DNA from: Campylorhamphus procurvoides
Lineage: Eukaryota; Chordata; Aves; Passeriformes; Dendrocolaptidae
Reading direction: 5' to 3'
NCBI GenBank assembly: GCA_013396655.1
Contig: WBMV01002681.1
Location: 2,356,001 to 2,420,000, forward strand
Length of the DNA stretch: 64,000 nt
In this document: in pieces, positions 1 through 10,922 of the stretch
How positions within the stretch are numbered: the first letter of the stretch is position 1
Layout of the letters: each line of letters starts with the position of its first letter
The notes under the pieces: generated by a model
The model's database searches: none
Told to the model about the DNA's origin: nothing
The model's input: the letters and a program-made list of their open reading frames with translations, nothing else
Program-made: the position numbers and the translations under genes

Positions 1-3000
1 TTTTAATGACCTTCCTCTAAAAAGAGTAAATGAAACCTAAAGATTAACAATGTCCCTTTTTGTCTCTCACTTCAAAGCTTACCATTTGTGGAGGTTGAAG
101 AACCATCCCACAGTATTAGGGCATACACCATTTCACTTATTTCAGTTATTTCATTAACTTCTGACTTTGCATTTAATATTTGGAAGAAAAACTCCTGCCT
201 CTTCCTCGCCAATGTTCTAGAAATTCACACAAAACTTTAAAAGAGTATCTACAAGGAAACAGTGATGGCATCACATGCAAACAGCTATCAAATCTGAAAA
301 GAAAGAGAAGTAGGAAAAAACCCAATATTGGTTAGCTCCTGTCTAATCTAGTTCACAACAATCAAAGTTGACAGTTACTAAAATATTTCATAAAATACAT
401 ATCATTTTATAATATATAATGCAAGTAATAAAACACAATTAAGAATGTTAGAGAAAGCCTCTGGGGAAGAAAAAAAGAAAGGAAAAAAAATTGGAAAACT
501 ATGGCACACACTTCCATAGCCAAGGGAAAGATAAATAAAAAAATTGATTTCCTTCAGCCATTGTGGTTCGTATCACAAAAGCATCCATCTGTGCAGCATT
601 CTGCTGTTAGAGTGGAAACTTGCATATTGGCTTAGGGAATTAAAATAATCAGGATACAAAAGGCTGAAAAACAGAACTCTGACATAGGAAATTAATAATG
701 ATGAGGTCATAAGCAATGCAATGTGATGTAGGTCAAATGTATGAGGGATATGGGGTGATCCATGAAAGGAAGAGATGTACTCAAGACAGTTTTAAAAAAA
801 ATCAGGCAGTTAAAAAAAAGAAAGAACTGTCCAAAATGGAATGAAAAAATGTTGAGGAGAAATGGGATCAACAATGGGTTCAAAACCAACAGCAGAAGAA
901 TAATACTGAAGTGGGAGTTTTCATTCTGAACTTGGAAAAGCTAAAAATGAACGCTTCAATTTCACATTTTTTGTTTATAAGCAACTTGATAACAACTGGA
1001 CAACCATGTGAAACATGCAAAATGAGTAAGATCAGATAATGCACTGACTGTAAGACTTTGAATATTCTCAGAAAAATAAATTCCATACATGAGACAAATC
1101 AAAGACATCTATAAGGGAAAAAAATAAAGACTAGGATGAATCCTTCAGTCTCTGAAAGGTAACAGAGCAGCAAAGGAAAGAGTCTACAAAGCAGCAAAGG
1201 AAAGCTGCAAAGGAAACAGTCTGTTTGCCCTCACTCACGGATGCAACAAGTTGATATGCTCGCTTCCAGGTGTGAAAGCACAATGGTGAACACAACAGAA
1301 TGGGTGCCCACATGACCCAAAATCACCCTGGCCCCATTGTTATGACTCTGGAAGACACATACTTTAAACCAGTTTATCCAAAGACAGCAATAAATAGCAG
1401 GATGTTCTCCTGGAGCAGTTTTGCTTTGCTGGCTGGAAAAAACCAACCAACAGGATCGGTCCAGAACTGGTCAACTGACCAAAATCAGAGAGGTGATTCC
1501 CAAGAGCCACAACTATATGCTTCTCTTGAGCTTTTACGAAAGTGATACTGGAGGATAAAAATTTATTCTGTCACCTGTTTCTTTTTCTACATGAGAAGAT
1601 ATAGAGAAGTTAACAGTATGAACAATGCATGGAAAACAATAGGAAATACAGAAAGTATCTGTGGTCAGTGGCAAGGGTTCAAGTCCACTCCACGTAAAGT
1701 GAACGAGCACGTCTCTGGATTTGATCTGCTCAGTCACTGTTTTTCAGAAAATCAGGGGTGATTTCCACATGACAATTTCAAAAAGTTATTTATGAAAGAA
1801 AATAGAAACCTAGGAGGGGTTAGAGCACAATGATATTTATGAGAACATAAGCAATTCCCAGTAATTTGCAAAAGCTGTATTAATTCTGCCAACTATTTCA
1901 AACATCACAATAGAAAGCACTGCTCCCAGTTTCTCCTCTGCTTGATATGTTAACTAGTTCCAATTTTAATTGTACGCACAAAGGCAGCAAGAGGCCTGAC
2001 ACACCCAGTCACACCATTCTAGGTGTGTAAATTTAGGGGGTTCACTACATCAGTACATACTCCTCGTGTCAATCAACAGGAAACATGATGATCCTTATTA
2101 TGCTTGTGCTCCTGTACCTCTTGGATGTGACAAAACCAACACTATCATAAACACAGGGCTCTTCTTTTTGGCACCGAGTTTCTGTATCACCAACAGCGGT
2201 GGCACCATGAAGCAAATATTACTCTTCTTCACAAAGTGGAGCACAGGAAATAAAGTCAGTACTCCAAGTGCTCCTGGAGTTTAGTGGTGCATTAAATCAT
2301 TAGGAAAGCATGCATTTTCCTTTGAGAATTTCATATAAATAGTTCAAAACTAGTCTCAGAGTTCACATTAAAAAATTGATGAAATTACTAAAGACACTGA
2401 CTCTCAAAACTATTGAAGCTATGGTAATTTCTTTTCTCTGTGAAAAGTCTGTAGCTGTTGCTTTGTGTTGCAATTAGAGGGAAAAATGTCAAGAACTTTA
2501 GATGCTTTGATTTCTGTAGATCTGTAAATCTACAGTTCTTCTCTGAAATAGTACATATTTGATTCCTATTTCCCTGACAGACCTATGGCTATAGTGTCTG
2601 TTTGAAAAAGACCCATAGCTATATGAAATACACAGGGAAGAGGGCCAGAATAAGATTACAGCCATGTTTTAATTCTGGTTCCTACCTAAATTCTTCAAGC
2701 GTTTTCATTTTTATCTTATGTCAACTTATAGCTGACACATTAATATTAATTATAGACTTCCACAGTTTTACCTTTCATCCAATTATGGTTCATTGATACA
2801 TATCAAAAAGTTTTGAACCCCAATTCTCTGACTTATGCAGCCTTTATCATATATTGTTAAGGAGAATCTAAAGACAAAAAAAATAAAAGAAATCAGTAAA
2901 CATTAGAACTCTATAGAATCATTCCAAACAAAGAGGTCATGGCAAGGAGTCATTTCACTACTACAGAACAGAGGACAACTCTCATATGAAACACAAGCAT

Positions 3001-3106
3001 AACAGAACAGTCTCAGAAAACAGAATTGATTTCACTATACTGATGCCTAAAATCCTGGAAGATACGCACTCAGACAAAATATTAATGGAGAAAGATAGAA
3101 AAGACC

Positions 3107-3112
3107 TTTATT
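3107..3112 (-). terminator. AATAAA polyadenylation signal of the solo LTR
   Basis: The hexamer AATAAA on the minus strand lies in the LTR, in the same orientation as PHF14. It could in principle terminate transcripts early. It is not flanked by an obvious GT-rich element that I can be sure of. Confidence 0.5.
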
Positions 3113-3220
3113 GGGAGATCGGAGGCTTCGGGCCTCTGCTGGGCCTACCAAACGCGCGTGGTTTCAACAAGGATCCCCACATCCGAAAATCCCCGAAGAA
3201 CCCCGTCCTCAGTAGGGTTA

Positions 3221-3232
3221 CAGTTTTTATAC
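3221..3232 (-). promoter_or_regulatory. TATA box of the solo LTR
   Basis: On the minus strand this reads GTATAAAAACTG and lies upstream of the LTR polyadenylation signal. It could start transcription in the same direction as PHF14; activity is not shown by sequence. Confidence 0.5.
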
Positions 3233-4583
3233 GCTTCTAAACAATTAACATATGAGATATCCATAACCAATCATCATTTCTAATTCCCCTGGTGGTCCAG
3301 CCCTCAGGGTCCCGGGCCATGCCCCCTGGACCACCTCCAACAGTTTCTGGGCTCTTCTATTGTTTTGACTTCAAGTTATCTTGCAGGTGGCTCTGAAAAA
3401 CATCATGACCTTCAGAAAGCCTGAGAATATGTGAGAAAATCCCTTTAGTAATTTCAAACACTCCTTAACATGTGAACAAGAAAACCTATACCTCTAAAAC
3501 TCTAAAAATCTACAAAAATCCACCCCAAACCTTTAGGCATCAATACCAAAAAAAGTGACTTCATGAAATTAGTGTGCTAACTATCAATAGCATGCATAAA
3601 ACAAGCTACAGATTTCTGAAAAAACACACAAGTTAACAGATATTGTGCTATCACATTAACCATAAACCATGACCATTTTGACAAGACAGCAATTTTTAAT
3701 CCACAGTGTCACCTGTTCCTTATGAAGAGTTCAATATCACAAAATTCTTTTGCAAAGAAATGTTACCATGAAGCCAGTTGTAGAAAAAAAAATCCCTTTG
3801 ACTCCCTTTGTTTTGTTAAAAGGCAGAAAAGATGTCCGACTGATGGCACCACACAGGCGTAAATTATTTTAAATAAAGGTAAGGACAACTATGTAGACAC
3901 CAGATGGCACACTCGTTCAATACAGATCAAAGTGAACCCCTTAAATGGTACATATCTCTACTATTCAAAAATTATCTCAGAAATAATTATTTAATTTTCT
4001 AGAAAGATGACAGTAATAAAAAGAGAACTGTCAGACAAAATGAAACTGCAGTAAATCAAAATATGATTATAAAGAGAAACAAATCAACCATGAAGCTTAA
4101 TTACACATATTTTTTTTAGTTTCCATTCTCTTGAGAACTTTTATTTTCTAGAAAAGCAAAAACTTTCCAACATTCCTGCTGTCAAACTACACTATTACTG
4201 AATCTAGCAATTAACTTGAAACATCTGTTTCTCAGGCTTAAACATATAACAGAAACAGGATTACCTGTTATCTTTTTTAACACTAATTTCCTCCAAAGCA
4301 TACATTTGGATAACTGAAACAGAAGGAGGACAAAAAAGCCAGAAAAACTCAGTTTGTAGGTGTTGCTAAAACACCTGCAAAAAAGTGATTCTTTCCTGGA
4401 AAACTGAACTTAAGTGTACTTATTTACAAAAGTGAAAGTTATGCTAATTATCTTTACTTACAGAGATACCAATTTTTACACCACTGGAATACCATTTGGA
4501 AAATATGTTCATCTCTTCATGCCTTTTGTGTATCAAAAACAAGGGATCTTTCATCTGTAGGTTTTCTTTCTTTCTTGTATTGT

Positions 4584-4655
4584 TAAAAACCAAACCAAGC
4601 AACCAAAACAATTCCCAAACCCCAAACAAAGCAAAACAAAAAAACCCCACCAAAA
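4584..4655 (+). repeat. A/C-rich low-complexity tract 1
   Basis: About 72 bases made almost only of A and C, built from AAAACCAAACCAA, CAACCA, AACAATTCCCA and AAAAAACCCCAC blocks. The order of blocks resembles the tract at 5907-6000. Confidence 0.75.
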
Positions 4656-5466
4656 TGCAGAACTCTCATTCCGTTCACTTCAAGCATTGTGGAAGAGTTG
4701 CATCTTACTTCATGCCATTCGATATTTGATCTCAATACAAGAGTCCTATACTATCATATCGCCATGTATTTGGCAAGTTAAATGAATTAGTTTTTACATT
4801 TGTTTAGACATGTCAGACTCAGTTGGGATTTCATATTCAGTGAAGAAAACAAAGTATTTTACAATGTTCTTTATAATGAAAACCCTAAGTTTCAGAAAAC
4901 TGAGTGACTTCAGATTTTTTTTTCTAGAGCAAAAATGTTCAGTTGACAGCAATTTATCTTTTAAATTCTGTATGTCAAAACTACCCTAACAGGTAGATGG
5001 TTTAAAAGGTCTTCCAGTTACTTATTTAGAAGTTATATTTAAATGAGTTGACAAATCACTGACAATGCTAACTAAAATTATGACTGATAAGTATGGATAA
5101 GTGGGTTGAAACTATCTGCTGTTTCTATGAAGCACTGATAATCACATTCAAATTGGAACTGATGTTCTGCTTTCCTCCTATAGGTAACTTTTATTCAAAA
5201 TGTGAATCTATGACATCACATAATTAAGTTCCACAATAGAAGTTTGGAAACCACTTTGGCAGAAACGCTTCAGTTAAGGGCAAGACAACAATCCCATTTT
5301 ATCATTAATATATTTGGCAACATAGGAAGAAAAAAAAAGTCACTCCTCTGCTCTCTTTTCGTATTTGAAAAAACCAGCAAGAAATACTAAACTATTCTAA
5401 ATATCAGTATTTATTTGTAAAACAAAAGCAGTATATGAAACAACTGAGAACAATTTGTAGGTGCTT

Positions 5467-5536
5467 TGTCAGGTTTGGGTTTTTTTGTTTCTCTTTTGGT
5501 TTTTGTAGGGTTGGTTTGTTTGTTTTTGTGGTTTTC
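5467..5536 (-). repeat. A/C-rich low-complexity tract 2 (inverted, seen as T/G on +)
   Basis: About 70 bases of T and G runs on the + strand (TTTGGG, TTTTTGTTT, GGTTGGTTTG). The minus strand has the same AAACC and CAAAC flavour as the neighbouring A/C tracts. Confidence 0.7.
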
Positions 5537-5906
5537 TGATTGCTCCTCGGGTTTTTTAAACTGGAGTCCCTTAGGTACAGATTTGTTTTCTTCCATGTTC
5601 TGAGGGATGACTAGCATAGTGTTGGCTAATAATTCTTTCCCCAAAATGCAGACTTTTTATTCCTGAACAGAAACATCACTATTCATCTGGATTTTTTACA
5701 CTGTAATTAGAGAAAAAAATATTTTCAGCTTCTAAATAACAAAAATAAATCTGGTATCAGAGTATCAGAAGGTTTTATTTAATAGGTGTCATAATAATAG
5801 GTGTCTTAATAGGTGTCAACTATTAAGTTCCCAAAATGCCTTTCACCTTTATAACATTGTGTAGATAGCTGTTTCTCAATAAAAAGGAATAAAAATGCAA
5901 TTTCCA

Positions 5907-6000
5907 CCAAAAAAAAGGCAAAGAAAACCAAACCAACCAACCAGAAACGCCAATCAAAACAATCCCCACAAGCAAAAAAAACCCCACAAAAACAAAACCC
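5907..6000 (+). repeat. A/C-rich low-complexity tract 3
   Basis: About 94 bases of A/C-rich sequence with AAAACCAAACCAACCAACCA, AACAATCCCCA and AAAAAAACCCCAC in the same order as tract 1. This suggests the two share an origin and are not independent simple repeats. Confidence 0.72.
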
Positions 6001-7219
6001 AGCCTCTAATGTGCTCATTAAGAGAGCGTTTATTCAAAGATGGAATATTTAAAGCAACATAGACATCACTTCACTTCTAAGGATACACCACAATCACAGG
6101 AAAAAGCATTCCTTACCACCTCTTAGAACACACAGCTAGCGCCAGCTGCACACAATTGCTTTAGAAAATGTGTATATATGTATGTATGTGACATTTCTTA
6201 CAGAAAGTCCATTACACTTCCAAGTAACAGCATATACAGTAGGCAGGGCAGAGTTTATGGCATTTTTTAAAATTCACTGAAATACACTTCAGATAATTTT
6301 TCTTGAATCAAAAATACGACACCAGACTAACGAAATTATTTTAGCAATGACACGTTCAATAAAAAAAAACAACCCTTTGTATTCTTTTTTACTCAAGGAT
6401 AGCAAATGATGTTGACATTTGTTAAAAGCTGATTTTTTAAATATGGATCACCTCAAAAAGATTCTGAAAATCTGAACATAGATAGCTGAGCAGAGGAAGA
6501 GTATTAATCACTCAACTTTCTGCTGCCAAACACTATTTACATCTCTTTAAATTATTTTCTGAAGAAACAATTACTGCATACCTTTAATCTTTATAATAAA
6601 AAAGAACCAATAGAAAAAAAAATGCAAAACTTTGAAAAGGAGATGTTAAAAAACATATTCATATTTATAAGAAATACAAAAAAAAGTGCAATTAGCTATT
6701 GATTTCTATTAACTAATCATCAGCTATTAATTTTTCTGAAATTAAATAGAAGCAGTAATAATAATTTGTTATGCTTACACAAGTGTGAAATTGGAATTAT
6801 AGAGATTACAGATTTTAAATAAACCTAGTTTAAAGAGTTATGCACTGAAATGAAAAAAATGTTTAAAAGGTCACTATGCATGGCTTGAAATGTATAAACG
6901 ATAAACAACTAATTCAATTCTGTCTTCAAATACAGCCATTATACAACAGAATTAAGTATAAAGACCGACTATCTTTTTATTTACATTTGCAATTTGTACA
7001 GACCCTGGCTCAGAGCAAAATTACGGTATGTTTAAATTTACCCTTGTACATTCACTTATATGGTCTTTCTTAGGGAGTTTAAAATCAGAAACGTCACCTT
7101 GTAAACTTAACTTGAATTTTAATGCACAATATGATAGCTGCTGTCTCCAAAACAATGCAGTTCAATGGCTGGACTTTCTCTATCCCACAACTACTTTGAA
7201 AGAGATGGTCTACAGAATT

Positions 7220-7735
7220 AACATCAGCCCTTTACAGGATGAGGATGGTCACCTCACAAACAGGGACACAGACAAAGCAGAGGTGTCTAAAGCTTTCTTT
7301 GCCCCTCTATTCAACACCGATGACAGGCAAAGGGGCATCCCGGTGCCCTGAGCTGGAAAACCATGGCTGTGAGAATGATAAACTCCCAGACCTTACTGCA
7401 GTCTACAGCTTCCTTGTGAGGGGAAGAGGGGCAGGCACGGATCCCTTGTCTCTGGTGACCAGCGATAGAACCCAACCCAACCCAACCCCTGTGTCAAGGG
7501 AGGTTTAGGCTAGATATTAGGAAAAGGTTCTTCAGAGGGTGGCTGGACACTGGAAAAGGCTCCGCAATGAAGTGGTCACAGCACCAAGTCTGTCTGAGCC
7601 CAAGAAGTTTTTGGATAATGCTCAGGCACATGGTGCGATTCTTAGGGCTGTCCTGTGCAGAGTCAGGCGTTGGACTTTGATGATTCTTGTGGGCCCCTTC
7701 CAACTCAGAACATTCTGTGATTCTATGATTCTATA
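7220..7735 (+). mobile_element. CR1 non-LTR retrotransposon, internally deleted, 3' end present
   Basis: The first part encodes DEDGHLTNRDTDKAEVSKAF and CPELENHGCENDKLP, matching the CR1 ORF2 segment between endonuclease and reverse transcriptase. It then jumps to the end of ORF2 and the 3' UTR (YSFLVRGRGAGTDPLSLVTS, then GAGGTTTAGGCTAGATATTA). The catalytic reverse transcriptase region is missing. The 3' end has GGGCCCCTTCCAACTCAGAA followed by ATTCTGTGATTCTATGATTC, the CR1 terminal repeats. This is an inactive fossil. Confidence 0.92.
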
Positions 7736-7999
7736 TAAATATATTCTGAAATATTTGAAAACTAAGAGATGGAAATATTACAGAGCACTCACAAGGTTCT
7801 TTTAAAAGGTTATACAGCACTAGGATACCAAATACTGCCCTGGCACACAATTCTACAAGGGGGAAGCACTGTCCTGGCTCTGAATAACATGCTTCAGTCT
7901 TAGCTCTCTTACACTTCCAAATTAGAGAAGAAAACTGAGACTCTGATGTCATGTAGATGCTGTGAACAGTAGGGTACTTCAATTTTCTCAGGTCTCTCT

Positions 8000-8410
8000 C
8001 TGGTCATCTGTGACCAGTTGAAATTGGCCAGATGCCAAGAGCCAAAGGGCCCAGGACAGAGGCCCCGAAGGCCCCTCCTGGCCACAGGGAAAAAAAGGGA
8101 GAAAGGGGGGGAAAAATCCACAAAACCAAACTTCAGTAGAACTAAATGAGCTTATATATATTTACACATATATACATGTATATACAGAGGAGAAAAGAGA
8201 AAGAAAACAAGTTTTCACTTCCCTCTCACCAAAACAACTGCCATTCCCGAATCTCAGGACACCTCTTCCCAACCTGGCTGGCTGATCAGCAGACCCACAC
8301 CTACGGCCCACTCCCACAGCAGAGTGACTGCAGGGAGCTCCTCTGCCCTCCAACACGGCCAGAAGGACAGACTCCTGGCTTCCAACTTCCCCTCTTTACA
8401 TCTTTGCTTA
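8000..8410. other. Unidentified GC-richer block upstream of the LTR
   Basis: Parts of this stretch (8030-8120 and 8220-8400) are clearly more GC-rich than the intron, with runs such as GGCCCCGAAGGCCCCTCC and an A/G tract at 8088-8118. It has no convincing open frame, terminal repeats or CR1 tail. It may be remnant transposon sequence. Confidence 0.4.
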
Positions 8411-8491
8411 CATAAAAAAAATGAGATGGAATACTTCCTTAGTTATGACCCAGTTACCAGGAAAGGCCTAAACCAAAAGCACTACACCATC

Positions 8492-8574
8492 TGTCCTGAT
8501 TTTGGCTGGGACAGATTTTATTTTCTTCTTAGTAACTGGTATAGTGCTGTGGTTTTTGAATTTAGTATCAGTAT
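8492..8574 (+). mobile_element. Avian ERV LTR, 5' part
   Basis: It starts TGTCCTGATTTTGGCTGGGA and continues TTTTCTTCTTAGTAACTGGT and ATAGTGCTGTGG, the opening of an LTR I recognise as widespread in birds. It is interrupted after TTTAGTATCAGTATT by the SINE and resumes at about 8703. Confidence 0.8.
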
Positions 8575-8702
8575 TTGGAATTGTAAGGGCCCCACGGGGA
8601 TTGAGAAGTCCAGCTCATAAGTGAATGGTCCACACAGGGACTGAACTGGTAACCTTGGCATTATTAGAACCCTGCTCTAACCAAGTGAGCTAATCTGGCC
8701 TC
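8575..8702 (-). mobile_element. tRNA-Ile-derived SINE (TguSINE1-like) inserted in the LTR
   Basis: The minus strand has a 75-nt tRNA-like head at 8700-8626 and then a CR1-like tail, AGCTGGACTTCTCAATCCCC, GTGGGGCCCTTACAATTCC. The head reads GGCCAGATTAGCTCACTTGG, GCAGGGTTCTAATAATGCC, and ends TGTGTGGACCA. It aligns by eye to tRNA-Ile(AAU), including the CTAATAA anticodon loop, an A box (TAGCTCACTTGG) and a B-box remnant (AGTTCAGTCCC). A tRNA-Ile head joined to a CR1 tail is the known architecture of the passerine TguSINE1 family. LTR sequence resumes on both sides, so the SINE landed in the LTR. Confidence 0.82.
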
Positions 8703-8935
8703 AATGCTGATAACACACTGATGTTTCAGCTGTTGCTAAGATATGCATATCTTAGACATTTCAGTGTCTCATGTTCTGCTAGGAAGGAGCCACACAAAAA
8801 GCCAGGAGAGCTGACCTGAACTGGCCAAAGGGATATTCCATACCATACAACATCATGCTCAGTATATAAACTAAAGGAGTTACGCAGAAGGGGGCCAATT
8901 GCTAGAGGCTGGTCAGTGGCTGATGATCCTCTCTG
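8703..8935 (+). mobile_element. Avian ERV LTR, 3' part (end uncertain)
   Basis: It continues the LTR with AATGCTGATAACACACTGATG, then CATTTCAGTGTCTCATGTTC, AACTGGCCAAAGGGATATTC and CATCATGCTCAGTATATAAA. Homology to the remembered LTR fades after about 8935, and the polyadenylation end was not identified, so it is probably truncated or diverged. Confidence 0.75.
8863..8869 (+). promoter_or_regulatory. TATA box of the split LTR
   Basis: TATATAA follows CATGCTCAG, at the usual LTR promoter position. It points antisense to PHF14. Confidence 0.45.
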
Positions 8936-10693
8936 ACAGAGTAGCCCTGCCAACAGGGCAGCAAAAATGTTACCTTGCAAATCTGTATGTTGCAGAAAAG
9001 TAGAGAACCAGAGAGAACTGAAAGAAAGACTAAAAACTCAAGCAGAGAAACAAAATCTCTCTCAGAGTGGCAGTAGTAATTTTTCCACAGTACAATGCCA
9101 TACAGTGCCAACACACAGTCCACTCAAAGTCAATTAATCTCTACATTACACACCATAATATGTGCAGATATACTATGTAATACACGAGGTGCCAAATTGC
9201 CAGTGTAGCATATCACAGTGACACAGCATGAGGAGGACATCTCAGAGGGGCCTCAGAACAAACCAATCCTGTCTTCCTATGAATTTCTGACAATACCTTA
9301 TATTGCTTCTTCATTTGTTATTATAATGAATGACTTTCCTGCGATACTTTTAGTTCTCTTTAGTCTTCCCAGAATCATGAATCCCCACATACTAATACAC
9401 TATGTATAAAAAGAGACAAGGGAGAGAAAGAAGAAAAGGGGGACACCAGATGCAAAGGGTTCAGTAAGTAAGAACACCAAGTAAGTTTCCTTTCTGTGTG
9501 AACAATAGCATGGCACCAGTGAGTTCAACCTAAGCAGGTAGCTGTAAGATTCGATGCATTCTTACACATAAGGAAGAAGCGTAATTTTCCTCAATTTGAA
9601 AAAGAAAGACAAACACTTTTCTCAAACTTTAATTTCAGATTACTCACACTTCTAATAGTTTAGGCTAAATTAATCAGTTTGGCTTCCAGTCATTCTTGAA
9701 GTTCTTCTTAGACATAGACAAGGAAAGGGAAGCCACACTAGGGAAATCAAAGCTATGGCCCACAATTAAAGCAAATATTTAAGGTTAGGTAAGGAAAATA
9801 CTTGTTTAATTCTATGAGTGTATACTCAGAAGTTAGGTATGGTATCTGCTAGTATAATCATAAAGTCTGGAAAGCTCCATGAAGAAAATAAAGTTGTCCT
9901 GCATGACAGCTGAAGTTTGTCTAACCCTAACGTGAGAGGGTTTAAATAGTCCCTGATATTAAGAAATATATTGAAAGATGAACCAAATATATTTGAAGAT
10001 ATTCAAAGAGTCATGGGAATACTATTCATCCCCTACACTCAGCATAAATGCCCTTTGATATTTTTATATACTTTTTATATGTGATGTGACCTATCATTTA
10101 TGAAAATGCTTGTTTTACAAACAGGTAGGAGAGCAAAATTTTAAGGAAAAGAGCACAGTGATTATTTAAAAAGTTCTATTTTCAAATGAAAGAAAGATGC
10201 CAAATACTTCATCAGTACAGAAACAAGAGATTTTGTTTCTCTTCTCAAAAAGCTATCCACCATGAAAGTTTACGAAAACATACAACGACCAGTAAGAACA
10301 GGAAGCCAAATAAACTGAAATAACAGGGTCTTGTGACCACTTCGGACAAAATCTGTAGTCAGTCAGCAGGTTGTCTGTATATAAGGAAATGGCTAATTAC
10401 TTTACAGCTATAATTGGCAATTTGATGTATTTAAATCTAGCCTAGTATGTGTCCTTAGTACTACAGTGAAGAAGAGCTGTAAAGGCTAAGTTTAAGTGAA
10501 AACTGAATTTTTCCTTAAGCTTGTAGAGCTCTTCAGTTATGTGTTTCCAGCTCTTTTCTTTAGCAAAACTATATATTTAACGCAACTAATGAAGCATTAA
10601 GGAGAGGAAATGAAATGTATCATAAAAATAGAACATCAATCCAATTGAAATCCAGCAATTCAGAATGTCCACAATGTAAGTCATCTGAAACAA

Positions 10694-10717
10694 TATTATT
10701 GTTATTATTATTATTAT
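10694..10717. repeat. ATT trinucleotide microsatellite
   Basis: ATT repeats with one GTT interruption, about 40 bases beyond the exon 13 donor on the gene's strand. Confidence 0.85.
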
Positions 10718-10753
10718 GAATATGAGTCTCATAACAACTCCACCATCATTTAC

Positions 10754-10922
10754 CGTGTTTCTGATTGGAATTTTCTTCGGTTCTGTTGGCACATCCTGAG
10801 GAACAAATTTCACTGGTTCCTTAATCTGCCTCCTTGATCTTTTGGTCCCATCTGGTAAGGTTTCCATAGCAATATCAGCTTCCATGTCACTGCTACCTGC
10901 TTGGTCACACTCTGAGCACTGC
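10754..10922 (-). CDS. PHF14: PHF14 exon 13: end of second PHD and basic tail
   Basis: This 169-nt exon enters in phase 2 and leaves in phase 0, with acceptor CTTTGCAG and donor AACACG|GTAAAT. It completes the second PHD with WQCSEC and continues DQAGSSDMEADIAMETLPDG, then TKRSRRQIKEPVKFVPQDVP and TEPKKIPIRNT, residues 688-744. KRSRRQ is a plausible nuclear localisation patch. If the donor were ignored, the frame would stay open for about 56 codons into an Ile-rich ATT repeat, which is not protein-like. Confidence 0.95.

Larger units (their letters stand above)
3060..3342 (-). mobile_element. Solo LTR of an endogenous retrovirus, antisense to + strand
   Basis: A GC-rich island with CGCG stands out from the AT-rich intron. 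Read on the minus strand it begins TGTTGGAGG at 3342. It has a TATA-like GTATAAAAACTG at 3221-3232 and then AATAAA at 3107-3112, about 110 bases later, which is LTR-like U3-R order. The far edge is uncertain: no clean terminal CA or target-site duplication could be fixed. No internal retroviral genes flank it, so it is a solo LTR or fragment. The family is not recognised. Confidence 0.72.
1..10753 (-). other. PHF14 intron downstream of exon 13 (partial)
   Basis: This AT-rich intronic sequence runs off the window. I found no further PHF14 exon, and the third PHD that follows in the family was looked for without success. It contains the solo LTR near 3.1-3.3 kb, A/C-rich tracts at 4.6-6.0 kb, a CR1 copy at 7.2-7.7 kb and an LTR with a nested SINE at 8.5-8.9 kb. 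The rest (1-3060, 3343-4583, 6001-7219, 8936-10690) shows nothing I can identify. Confidence 0.8.

Noticed and set aside
1300..1545. Plus-strand open frame of 81 codons in the intron
   Set aside because: No family resemblance, no splice context, and a length expected by chance in this much sequence.
1672..1690. B-box-like GGTTCAAGTCC suggesting another tRNA or SINE
   Set aside because: No A box or cloverleaf could be placed at the proper distance upstream.
8626..8700. A working tRNA-Ile gene
   Set aside because: The head is joined to a CR1-like tail, arms carry mismatches and the B box is changed, so it is a SINE head and not a tRNA gene.
10586..10753. Coding extension of exon 13 into the intron
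   Set aside because: The extension is mostly an ATT repeat giving Ile runs, and a good donor with matching phase precedes it.
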